A DNA stretch of 64,000 nt from Silene latifolia (Eukaryota > Streptophyta > Magnoliopsida > Caryophyllales > Caryophyllaceae). The position numbers and the translations under genes were made by a program. A model generated the notes under the pieces. It did not search any database. It was given only the letters and a program-made list of their open reading frames with translations, and was not told where the DNA came from. This document shows, one piece after another, positions 9,711 to 20,094 of the stretch; position 1 is the stretch's first letter, and every line of letters begins with the position of its first letter. The stretch covers positions 52,447,401-52,511,400 of the forward strand of contig NC_133529.1 of the NCBI RefSeq assembly GCF_048544455.1, read 5' to 3'.

Positions 9711-11665
9711 TTGCCCTTTTTGATTAGGATGGATTCTAGCTCTATGCCTTCTACGAGCTCGACTTCTAGTTCGTCCTTGTCTGAGACGGTGGTCCCTGAT
9801 GTCACCACCGCCTCCACTTCTGTTAGTACCGCAGCCCCTGTGTTCTTAGTTTCTGCTGCCGGTGCTGTGTTTACTGCTGCTAGCACTGCTGCTAGCCCTG
9901 TTTCAGCTGCCACCTCAGTCACAGCCGCAACTACTGCTAGCACTGCTGCTAGCATTTCTTCCTCAGTGGCAGCCACAGCCTCTACTTCAACCACAGTGAG
10001 CACACCTGTGGCGGACTCACCTGCATTCGCAACTGCTTTTAGGGCGGCCCTAGTTCCTCGTACCGTCACTGGACGGTCTTCTACCTCAGGTTCTAGAGGC
10101 AGGGGCCGATGTCGCGGTCATGGTCGTGCTACACCTACTTCTAGTGCTCCTGCTGGCACGGTCACTGTTCGAGTGGACGACACTCTTGACTCACACCCTC
10201 GGTTCCCCCAGGTAACTTTCGTCAATGGTATTCATCATGAGCGATTTTATAACTTAGTTGACTGTGACTTTCTCCCTACGCGCTTTCTTTGCCGTACTTC
10301 ACTTCAGAGGCTCGACTTCTACGAGCCAGTCTGTGAGCTTTTACGAGGCACGGGGATGGCCGGACTCATCACTATGAGTGGCCACACTTTTAGGGAGCTG
10401 AGCCTTGAGTTCTTCAGCTCCTTTACCTTCTCCTCAGGGGCACACGACGCTGTCCCTACTAGTCTTTCTGTGTCCTTCCGGTTGTATAACCGAACCTTTT
10501 CTAGGACACTTGAGGAGTTTGGTACCCGACTCGGCCTTTCCTTTACGAGCGCCACTGTTGCCCCTAGGAAGGTCATTAGTCTGCTTTGGCGGGCTTTGGC
10601 ACAGACCCCTTTTCACGAGCGAAAGCTCGCTCAGGTCCACCTACCCCCCGCCCGTTACTTCCTCAGACTGATGGGAAGTACTATCTTTGGCCGAAAGGAG
10701 CCAAACAACATCAACAACAACGAGCTTTATATCTTAGGCGGTTACCTGAACATCGACGACGAGGGTCCCTTTACCCTTAATATCGCTTATTTGACCGCCA
10801 AGTACTTCCAGGCTCAGGGAGAGAAGGTGATGGGCACCATCGTCTGGGGTGGCATAGCCACCTTTCTTGCCCGTTCTCTCCTCACCGTCTTGCCTCGTGA
10901 CTTACCTTACATTGACGGTGATAGGTATCTGAGCCTAGCTGCCATGCACTCTCGCACTGGCCGACCACGGACACTAGGACATGGAAGATAGATCGTTCCC
11001 TGTCCGTAGACCTTCCTTGTGACACCCTGCCTCGTCTCGCCCCTTTGCCTACTGTTGCAAGGGGCGCCCGACAACCACCTCTACCCGAGTACCACCTCCA
11101 GGTCCGCCCACCTACTACCTTACCCGCCGCTAAGAAGCGGCGTAGACTGGAGACCGGAGAGGGATCCGCACCTTCCACAGGTGGCTAGACTTCCACGGCC
11201 ACACCTACCCCGATCCCTACTTCTACTCCCACTCCCGCGCCCGCTGACCAGACACAGACACAACCGGTCTTTCCGGCTAATTTTGTACCTCCACCACCCT
11301 TTAAGGCATCCTCGGTCATGGACCAAGGGCGCCGTGACGGTTTGTTAGTTGAGATTGCAGAGAGACAGGCTCATATGGAGCGGGACATAGCTTTGACTTT
11401 GTTCCCTCTATACGAGTATCACATGAGGCGACACCGTCCGATCCCAGAGGGTTGGCCATACCCTTCCTTTTACCGGTACCCAGCTGAGGGGTACCCGGAG
11501 CCTGCTAGTGAGGAGGAGGAGGAGGAGGAGAAGGACGAGAAGGACGAGGACCCGACGGCGGCAGCGGAGAGAGCTCGAGCTGAGCAGAGGAGGAAGAGAG
11601 AGCAGGAGGTGGACCCGGACTACACCGTGACGGTGGAGGACGTGACGCAGGAGGCTGACGAGTAG
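9711..11665 (+). mobile_element. ATHILA ORF-1-type gene region of element B
   Basis: A Ser/Thr/Ala-rich N-terminus (ATG at 9729 is the likeliest start, since the upstream bases are TC-rich leader) leads to an Arg/Gly patch. A globular domain follows at about 10195-10990, with a region reading NGIHHERFYNLV, a 'LPTRFL' segment and a 'LEFFSSFTF...FRLYNRTFSRTLEEFG' segment. This pattern is that of the Arabidopsis Athila ORF-1 family. The 3' part ends in a strongly acidic Glu/Asp tail (about 11505-11660). Element C has the same layout, including the acidic tail. Molecular role unknown. Fossil with a few breaks. Confidence 0.75.
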
Positions 11666-13385
11666 CTGCTAGTCTACTCACTTCCCCAGTTTTCTGGCTG
11701 GTTTGGGGAAGTTCGTGTTTTGTATGTCTATTCTCACTCTTTTATTTATTTTGTCTCCTTTTTATTTTATTGTTTTTCATTCTTTATTGGTTGTATATTC
11801 CCGTTCCCCTGTATATATCTGTTGGTGTATGCTGGAGGACAACGAGGGCGTTGTCCGTTTTGGTTTTGGGAGGGTATTGCAACATTTTGAGTCTGCATTC
11901 GCATTTGTTTTGCATTCATGTTTTTATTTTTCAGCTTGCATTTGTATTTATTTCATTATAATTCAAAAAAAAAAATAAACCAAAAAAATTAGAAAAATTT
12001 CAAAAAAATCAAAAATATTCACGTTTCATTTTGCATATAGGTTGAGTCGGAACGGTTGATTTCCGTGATGATATTGCACTATAACTTGTCATTTTACTTG
12101 AGCCTTGTACTTCTGTTGATGGTTATTAGCTTTGTCATACGCATAATCTACGAGTTTTTGTTCAAATATAGCTGACTGTTTAGACTTGACCTGATAAATT
12201 GGCAACCTACTTTACAATTTCTGAGATTTAGAGCCCATAACTGGTGACATTCATGACCAGTTCATTAAGAATTGAGAGTAGTACTCCTTGCATAGCATGT
12301 TCATCACTTTTGCACATTTATGACATTCGATTTCTTGTCAAATGCACACATTCGGGTTTGTGGTCGGTGTCACATGCAAGGAGGTGCTTGCAAATTTTCC
12401 CCTTTTCTTATATTTTTCACCCATTTAGCTCCACTTAAGCCAAAACTTGCCTTTTTGACCAATTAGCTACATCCCAAACTGAGCTTGCCTAGTCAAGCTA
12501 GTTTAGTATGTCTTTTGTGGTATGATTCCGTCTGCAGTTTGGCCCGTATCATTTTGTTTAGAGTTGGTGAAAATAAAGGAAGGAGAAAAAAAATGAATTG
12601 AAAAAGAAAAGAAAAAACGTGAAGAAGGAAAAAAGAGAAAAAAAAAAGAAAGAAGAAAAATGAGTGTACGATTCACGTGAATGAAGAAAAAAAAGAGTTG
12701 AAAAAATATTTGATTTGTATCATTTGATTCATTTAGACGGTATTAAAAAAGGAAAGTTTGTGACCGTCTAACTCCTCCGTTTTTATTCCATATTTTTGAG
12801 GAGATTGTGTATATGATTAGTGAGTTGTGTGCCAATGAAGGGCACTTGAGCTTTGTTTTCTAGACAGTTGAGATTCGGATGGTTTTATATGGTCTTGTTT
12901 AGGTGCTAGCTTGACGCTTTACCTCCACATTTCCATAATTTATTTTGCCTATTCTCGCCTGAACCTCACTATTCCCATATCATTTGTAAGCCCTCGGCTG
13001 TGACGGACATTATTGGTTGGAGTGTGTGCATTAGTACTTGAATCGTCTTTTATTTTTGTTGCATGCAAGCTATGTAGGTCGCAGTTAGGTGAGTGACTAT
13101 TTCTCTTTCTCTATTTCACATTTATTATTAACCCTTTGCTTCATGAGAGAAGAGTGACCACGTAAGAGTCCGATTTTGTTGGTCTTGCAAGGTCGATAGG
13201 TCAGCTATATTTCTAAACAACTTACAACTCGTTTGCGTATTGACTGCATAGCTGTAACTGTTAATTCTTGTTGCATTAAATTGGTTCAAGTAGATAAGTT
13301 AAGCTAGCTCTGAGTTTTCATTTCCGTTTCATTAGTTGCATTTTAGTTTACTCGAGGACGAGTAAAGGTTCGGTTTGGGGAGATT
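11666..13385 (+). other. Non-coding 3' tail of element B
   Basis: No credible gene is seen. The stretch holds T-rich sequence after the second ORF, a purine-rich A/G tract at 12565-12690, and ends with TCGAGGACGAGTAAAGGTTC and the polypurine tract GGTTTGGGGAGAT (about 13372-13384). The equivalent tail of element C shows the same closing phrase. Confidence 0.75.
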
Positions 13386-14859
13386 TGATACGTGCATTTT
13401 GTATAGTCTTTTTAGCCTATTTCAGCACGTATTTCCATGTATTTTTGTACCGTTTATATAGTTTTATGCCCCGAATTGGCTACTTTGGTTCGTTTTGTCC
13501 ATTTTATAGAAATGAACGTGGAAGTAGTAGAATCGTACCATTTTCGTCCCTTTTTGCATGCATTTTGAGGAGATGGGATTGTTCAGAGTGAGATCTTGCA
13601 TTGGGATGCGTGAAGAGACGGTCTACGGAGTAGTCGGTCACGAGTTTGAGCTGAGGAAGAACACTCGATCGAGCTGTTTTATCACTCGATCGAGTGGTTT
13701 CTATGGCATTGGTTGATCGATCGAGTAGTTTTGTACTCGATCAAGAAGAGCTGGAATTAGGAGTAACTCGATCGAGTAACAATTTTGGTCGATCGAGTAG
13801 ACTACATGTAGAGTTACTTGATCGAGTTGTTTCAGACTACTCGATCGAGTGGTTTTGGCTGTCATGTGCTTTAATTAGTCCGTGAGTTTGTTTTAGATAT
13901 TGGACTTAGTTAATTTTCTATTTAAACGCATAATAACTAGGTCATTAGCATCTGATCCATTCTATTCAGTTTTTACCTATCATTTTGACATTATGCTTGA
14001 ACGCTTCTTTTCCCCTTTCACTGTAACTTTGCTTTCGGGGTTATTTAGCTCGGATTTGTTTGTTCTTTACGCCGGATTCTTGCGATTGTAATCTCTTTCT
14101 CCCTTTTAATATTAATCTTTCTTTTGTTCATCTTAATTACTTGTTTAGTTCCTTTAATTTTTTGCCCTAATTACTTTTATGCAATTTCATTATTATTTCA
14201 TCATGCTTTATATTAGTTATTTCAATATTGTTATTATTGACAACATTAGCAATATGAGTAGCTAAATCATTTCATGTTGGGATTAGGGGATCTACGGTAG
14301 AAATGTGACGATGTAGTAAATAGGTTAGATGAATTAATTGTGAGATTCTGTCCCCATAGCAATATAACTGTATTTACCGACTTAGTTGAGTGCACGCTTC
14401 TGAGTCACCTTTTTAATCTGGTTAAATTTAATCCTGGATCGGAAGATTGGACTAAATAGGCCTGCTATGAACAGTAGACTACCCTGACGAGGACGGAAGT
14501 TAAGTTAGTGGTAATTTAGGATAAAAAGTGGACCGGAAGGACCTTTCCATATCCGTCTCGCAGTAATTTATCTAAGTTGTTTGCAGTTGAGTCACTGGAC
14601 TACCGTAGTGAACCGAAATCATGACATGTCCCCTCTCTATTGATAGTTTATTCTCATTTTCTGTCTTTATTGCTCTTTCCTTGCTTTTCTTTCTTTGAAC
14701 CTTTTAGTTTAGAAAATCAAATTACACCCCCCTCCCATTTGTGACCAAATAGTCGGACTCTTACCGATATCTTGCCTCCCTGAGGAGATCGACCTGACTT
14801 CCCTAGCTATATAGTTAGTTTAGTTAGTTATTTTTGATAGGTATATGACAGCCCTGTCA
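13386..14859 (+). repeat. 3' LTR of element B
   Basis: This 1474-bp copy of the left LTR is preceded by a polypurine tract. The dyad array (13664-13849) keeps the same spacing as in the left copy. The long C tract of the left LTR is a short C-rich run here. Confidence 0.93.
13664..13849. repeat. Phased CTCGATCGAG dyad array in the 3' LTR of B
   Basis: Sites start at 13664, 13685, 13716, 13736, 13767, 13788, 13817 and 13840, with steps 21, 31, 20, 31, 21, 29 and 23. These are essentially identical to the left LTR despite scattered substitutions elsewhere in the LTRs. Confidence 0.9.
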
Positions 14860-14864
14860 TTCGG
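14860..14864. repeat. Target site duplication TTCGG, right of element B
   Basis: Exact match to 3728-3732, directly after the CCCTGTCA end of the right LTR. Confidence 0.9.
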
Positions 14865-14985
14865 AGGTGTCCAGAGTCGTCAGTTATATGGTGTAGGTCC
14901 GTAGTGTCGTTCGGTGTACAGTTATTGCATCGAGGGGTTTGGCCAGGTCTTAGGCACATTGATGAGGGTCTGAAACGCCATCTAT
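14865..14985 (+). repeat. Probable continuation of the chromovirus LTR after element B
   Basis: Sequence right of B's target duplication should continue the LTR interrupted at 3732. No independent copy is available in the window to prove this. It contains no gene. Confidence 0.4.
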
Positions 14986-15250
14986 TCTCCCTATCAAACT
15001 CTATTATAATCTCAGCAAACTACTCTTAGTAGAGTGGTAAGTAAAGGTCGGATCCCAACGGACGCGTATTGTATTGATTTATCGGTTGTACAAAGCTATG
15101 TCTTTGGTGTCACAATTTGGGTTGAGGTTGAGATTTGCAATCTAAACTACTTAACAAAAGCAAAGTAAACAAATGAAAGTAAAGAAAAGTAAGTAAATGG
15201 GATTTGTAAACAATTGATTAAAACACTAGGGTGTCATGGGTTCATTAAAT
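14986..15250 (-). repeat. Truncated LTR fragment related to element C's LTR
   Basis: Words such as GTAAGTAAAGGTCGGATCCCAA, GTGTCAC(A/G)ATTTGGGTTGAG and CACTAGGGTGTCATGGG occur in the same order as at 52140-52335 and 61450-61640. This marks a diverged relative of element C's LTR end. Only about the first 260 bp are present. Confidence 0.7.
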
Positions 15251-15298
15251 AAAATTCATCATAATGACTTTAGTGTTATGTTCTTTTTATAGTTATTG

Positions 15299-17717
15299 AT
15301 GGGTAAAACTCTTGCAATAACTGCGTTTTTCAAGAGAAAAAATGGTGAAACTTCGGCAAACGAACCATCACCAAATACACCCACAGAGAATAATGAGACT
15401 ACTCCTCTTGATGAAAGTAGACCTACAAAAATAATGAGATCATTAGAACTGTCAACTAATTCTTATCGTGTGGAATGAGATCCCGGAAAGCGTGAGCAGA
15501 TATGGGAATATCCACCCGGAAAACAAAATGAAATAAGACGAGCTTATACTTTGAAGGGTCCTTATCAACCAGTATACAATGCAAAAGACTATAAGAAATC
15601 CGGTTCAGATTCCCATGGCCGTCGATTTCAAGCCTCATGGTATGACAAATTTCGATCATGGTTAGAATATTCTCCTGAAAAAGATGCTGCATTTTGCTTC
15701 CCATGTTTTGTATTTAACAAGCCGGATAGTAATAGAGCTTTTATTATCGATGGGTTCAGAAACTGGAAGCATGCCATGAGAAAAGAAGGTGTTTTTATTG
15801 TTCATGTAGGAATCACACCAAATTCCCCTCAACAATATGCTGAAAAACAGTTAGAAGATTTTCTCAATCAACAGGACATCTACCAAGTATTTATGCCAAA
15901 CAAATTGCTAAAAATATATTGTGGCTTCCATCTTCAATTGAAGCATTACAGTGGTTAGCTATGCAAGAATTGACAATGAGGGGCCGTGATGAAAAAGAAA
16001 GTTCAAGTAATCGGGGCAATTTTCTTGAACTTCTTAAGCATCAGGCGTCTTTTAATAAGGATGTGGAGAACCTTGTGCTAAATAATGCTCCCGGGTGTGC
16101 ATCTTACACATCACCCGACATACAAAAAGAAATCTTACAGATTTTTCGAGAGAAAGTAAAGCGGGCAATCAAAGAAGAAATTGGTGGAAATCCTTTTTGT
16201 ATTATTGTTGACGAAGCATGTGATGTGTCTGGGAAACAATAAATGACCATCATTTTGAGATTTGTCGATAACGTAGGATTGGTGAAAGAACGTTTTTTTC
16301 AGTATTATTCATGTTAATGATACATGTGCTCCGACTCTAAAGAAGGAGATATTTGAGGTTCTTTCTCATTATTCCTTTGATTTAAAAAATTATGAGGTGA
16401 AGGTTATGATGGTGCGAGCAATATGCGTGGAAAATGGAAAGGATTGCAAGCATTAGTCATTGAACAATGTCCTTATGCATATTTTGTTCATTGTTTTGCA
16501 AATCGCTTACAATTAGCACTTGTAGCAGCAGCAACAGACGTCGTACCAGTTTTTCAATTTTTCCAAGTTAACATCCACTGTAAATGTTATTCTTGCATCT
16601 TATAAGCGAGTTAATGAAATGAAAAAAAGCATATTCCAAGGAGATAAAAATGTTTATTGAAGATGGAGAACTTGAGACTGGGATTGGTTTGAATCAGACA
16701 AGCAATTTGCAAAGGCCAGGTGATACTCATTGGAGCTCTCATCTTAGGTCTATTTCAAGCTTATTAATGAAAATGTATAGTGCCACTTGTTCAGTGTTTC
16801 ATAACCAAATTGATGAAGGAGGTACTCCTACTGAGCGTGTACAGGCGACTACTGCACTTGATACGATGACCTGTTTTGAATTTGTCTTCATTTTGCATTT
16901 CATGAAGAAAGTTTTGGAGGTGTTTGATTTGCTTTCCCAAGCTTTGCAACGAAAATTGCAAGATATCATAAATTCATTGCAACTTGTGGAAACTAGAAAG
17001 ACACTTTTGCAAAAGCTACGGGATGAGGGGGTGGGATAACCTTTTATCAGAGGTAATCTCATTTTGTGAAAGACGTAATATAGAACTTCCTGATATGAAT
17101 TCTATTTATAAAGAAAGAGGACATGATCAATTTACAATTGAAGAACACTATCGAAGAAACTCGTTTTACGCTGCAATTGATAAGCAACTACATGAGCTCA
17201 GGTACAAATTTAATGAGAAGTCAGTTGAGTTGTTAACTCTCAGTTATGCTTTGGAGCCTAGATCAAGTGGACAACGTTTCAATATTGGTGATATTTGTGA
17301 TCTTGTCAAGAAATTTTATCCCGAAGACTTCACAGAAGTTGAAAATGAGGAATTAAGAGTACAACTATGTCATTATGAGGTCGAATATTATAATTATCTC
17401 GACATGAGGATCTTAAGAGACTTTCGACAATATCTGAATTGAGTCAATGGTTGGTGAATACAGTAAAACACAATATCTACCCACTTCATTTTAGATTAGC
17501 AAAACTTTTGCTAACACTCCCAGTATCTACAACAAGTGCCGAAAGAGCATTTTCTGCAGTGAATGTTGTTAAAACTACTCGCCACAATAAGATGGAAGCT
17601 GATTATCTAGAAAGTTGTCTGCTTATCGACATTGAACGAGAAATAGCAAATCAAATTAGTACTAGTTCAATTATAGATACTTTTACGGATTTGAAAGAAC
17701 GTCAAGCTCTATTTTAA
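15299..17717 (+). pseudogene. Degenerate hAT-superfamily transposase (TTF zinc finger / DUF4371 / hAT dimerisation type)
   Basis: Starting at ATG 15299, the translation shows a TTF-type zinc-finger region (about 15490-15730, with WYDKFRSWLEYS and AFCFPCFVF). A DUF4371-like catalytic region follows (15960-16560, with NPFCIIVDEACDVSGKQ and, further on, CFANRLQLALVAA). The C-terminal hAT dimerisation region is at 17445-17715, with LLLTLPVSTTSAERAFSAVN. Homologues of about 750-800 residues are usually annotated as zinc finger MYM-type protein 1-like. The frame changes several times (near 15850-15920, 16600-16650, 17000 and 17440) and stops occur at 15476 and 16240 among others, so it is dead. Terminal inverted repeats were not found. 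Confidence 0.88.
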
Positions 17718-17719
17718 TT

Positions 17720-18779
17720 ATGTCCTAATAGTTTTATTTTAATGTATTTTTTTTAATCTTGACACATTTTACTGTTATTTATGAGTATTTAAAATTTCTA
17801 TGTTTATAATCACATTATAATGAAGTAATATTTATGAACTCAATTTTATAGTAGGCGTAACAAAAAAATTTGGTCGTAGGTAGAATTTGGTCCGAGTTTT
17901 GTCCCTAATACAAGGATTAAATACTCCTATAATACATAATAAAGTCATGGAATAACTCAACAACTTTGAAATTGGAGAGGCCAAAGTGGGTGAAGAACGA
18001 CATATTTGGTATTATGAAAAAGATAAGCAACTCCATTCAAATAATGCGCGTCACATTCATTTGATTGTGTTAATTATTTTGTTCCTTGGCAATTGACATC
18101 AATAAAAAGAGCCCAATTTCTCTCCATTTCCTAAAAAGAAATGGAAATGGTCCAGATTGCATTTTGACAATATTTACGGCCTATGGAGTATTTTTTTTTT
18201 TTTGAAATCTACATAATCCATAGACCATAGTACCATACTGGGCATACTCCATAAAATGGCCCACAGCCCAATATCATCGGTGTTGAGTCTGTCATACACC
18301 GCATTTCGAGGAGAAAATCGGAATATAATTTAATAATATAATACTTCTCATTTAGTAGTAACATGCAACATAGTTACGTACTTTATTTCCTTAATCGACA
18401 AGACTATAACAGCTCAAACCGACCCCAACTTAGAAATAAAGCACTTATTTTAAAACTCTTTATGTTACTCTCTATCCCTACAAATAATTTCTCATTATCC
18501 TGCATTTCTGCCCTTTTTTTTTAATTAATGTATCCAAGGGCTAAAGAGCTTACATTCACTATCCCCATCTTAACATTAATCTGTATTAAAAGAATGTAAA
18601 CAAATTACCAAGACCGACTAACAAAATTACGTAAAATAATATTACAAAGAGCATAGAGGGAGTCTTGTACAAAACGTGTATATAATTTCTTTATCTTTGG
18701 CTTTTAATTCAAATAATACAAAAAAAAAATGTGTAATTGTAAAATATCTGATTACTTAAATAAAATTATTTTTTACAAG
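17720..18779. other. AT-rich spacer
   Basis: No gene is seen. It contains homopolymer A and T runs and a short imperfect hairpin at about 18179-18261 (GGCCTATGGAGTAT against ATACTCCATAAAATGGCC). Otherwise nothing distinctive. Confidence 0.6.
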
Positions 18780-18789
18780 TGTTTGGATA

Positions 18790-19269
18790 GCAAGCCTCCC
18801 TTGTGAGTTGTGACAGACATATCCGTTACAAACTTTTGACGGCTCAAGTACTACTCATGTGAGTAGATAAGACAAATCTACCTACATAAATACTCCCTCC
18901 CATCCAAACCAAATGTTATATTTGACTTTTTGGCACTATTCATAATTGTAGATAATCTTTGGTATTATTAGTAATGTACGGAGTATAAGAGAAAACATAG
19001 TCATGCGAGATCTTGTTTGATTCATCGTCATGAATTCTATAAGAATATCAAGTTTTTATAATTTTTAATAATGTGTAACTAAAGATATTCACGTTGCAAA
19101 ACGCACCTCGGCATGCGTAATAAAGTCAAATGTAACCTTTGGTTTGGATGGGAGGGAGTAGTATTTAACCTGTGGCGGCACTCCGTTTTACTTTATCTAC
19201 CCACATGAATAGTACTTGACTTGTAGCAAGTTTGCGATGGATATGGATGTCACAAATGAGATTTTGTGT
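18790..19269. mobile_element. Fold-back MITE with long inverted arms, split by a Stowaway
   Basis: The arm 18798-18880 is inversely repeated at about 19175-19262. Shared words include TTGTGACA, CATATCC, ACAAACTT, TCAAGTACTA, TCATGTG and GTAGATAA. A 10-bp direct repeat TGTTTGGATA at 18780-18789 and 19270-19279 fits the 9-10-bp target duplication of Mutator-type MITEs. The centre was later hit by a Stowaway element. Assignment to Mutator rests on the duplication length. Confidence 0.75.
18893..19158. mobile_element. Stowaway-type MITE nested in a fold-back MITE
   Basis: Terminal inverted repeats CTCCCTCCCATCCAAACCAA and TTGGTTTGGATGGGAGGGAG bound 266 bp. TA dinucleotides lie on both sides (18891-18892, 19159-19160). 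Both are diagnostic of Tc1/mariner-derived Stowaway elements. No coding capacity. Confidence 0.92.
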
Positions 19270-19425
19270 TGTTTGGATAAGTTTCCATTGCGTTATAATA
19301 CAAAATGATTTTATGAAACAAATTAATACCTTATAAAATAGTAAGAAAATTATTTTTGCATTCATATTTTGGTAAACAAATGGCGATGTCTAAGGACATT
19401 AGCAATAGAGGTTCATCATGAGGTT

Positions 19426-19878
19426 TGTCAGGATCGGGATTCTACTTTGGATCGATGGGGAGGGTAGGATCGAATCGGATCGTAGAATCGTAAGATTCTA
19501 CAAACTCACCAATTATAGTGTTTTATTTGGTAAAAACATATCATTGAAGATCAAAATACTTTTTTATTAATATTTATCCATAAAATATTGATAATTAATG
19601 ATTTTAATATTATTATATGAACATGTTTCTACAACTTATCCGAAATTTGGGTTTTACGATGTCATTATATAAAAATATATATTAATTTTTTTTACTATGA
19701 AATCGGATCGTAGGATCGTAAGATCGTAGGATCGTATTATGATTCTACCTCTAGAAATTTTCAGATGACTAGGATCGTAAGATTCTACAACCATGATAGA
19801 ATCGTAAGATCCGGGATCGGTCAAGCATTTTTAGATCGTAAAATCGTAGAATCGTAGGATCGAATCGGGATTCTGACA
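19426..19878. mobile_element. GATCGTA-rich TIR repeat, probable MITE
   Basis: Both ends carry an inverted TGTCAG(A/G)ATC...GATTC word (19426 and 19878). The arms are built of repeated 'ggatcgtagaatcgtaagattctac' words at 19436-19505 and 19700-19865, with an AT-rich middle. A target duplication was not found, so the superfamily is open. Confidence 0.65.
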
Positions 19879-20094
19879 ACATATGTATGAGAGGGTTACA
19901 AATTAGTATGAAGGAATTTAGTGGGTAATGATATGAACCTTGAAAAGGTTTATTTGTTATTAGTAGAAAAGGTTTGTAGGTAAATGAGTTTGTATATTAA
20001 CTTATGTGGCATCATCTATTACTAGTGCCCTAATAAACAACTCCGTATTATAAAGGTCTTATAAGGTTTTTTTTATAGTTCAATAAATTGGGCA

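Larger units (their letters stand above)
3733..14859 (+). mobile_element. Element B: complete Athila-like non-autonomous LTR retrotransposon
   Basis: Two LTRs (3733-5224 and 13386-14859) share TGATACGTGCATTTTG starts and CCCTGTCA ends, and are flanked by the 5-bp target duplication TTCGG (3728-3732 and 14860-14864). An Asp-tRNA-type primer site and a polypurine tract are present. Parts in order are LTR, gag, dyad array, protease, dyad array, SINE-bearing spacer, ATHILA ORF-1-type gene, non-coding tail, LTR. No reverse transcriptase, RNase H or integrase is visible. The LTRs differ by roughly 2-3% by eye, which suggests an age around or below a million or so years. Ends look whole; coding parts carry a few breaks. 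Confidence 0.93.

Noticed and set aside
9581-10069. Long minus-strand open frame, Ala/Val/Glu-rich
   Set aside because: Mirror of the Ser/Thr/Ala-rich N-terminus of B's second ORF; composition artefact.
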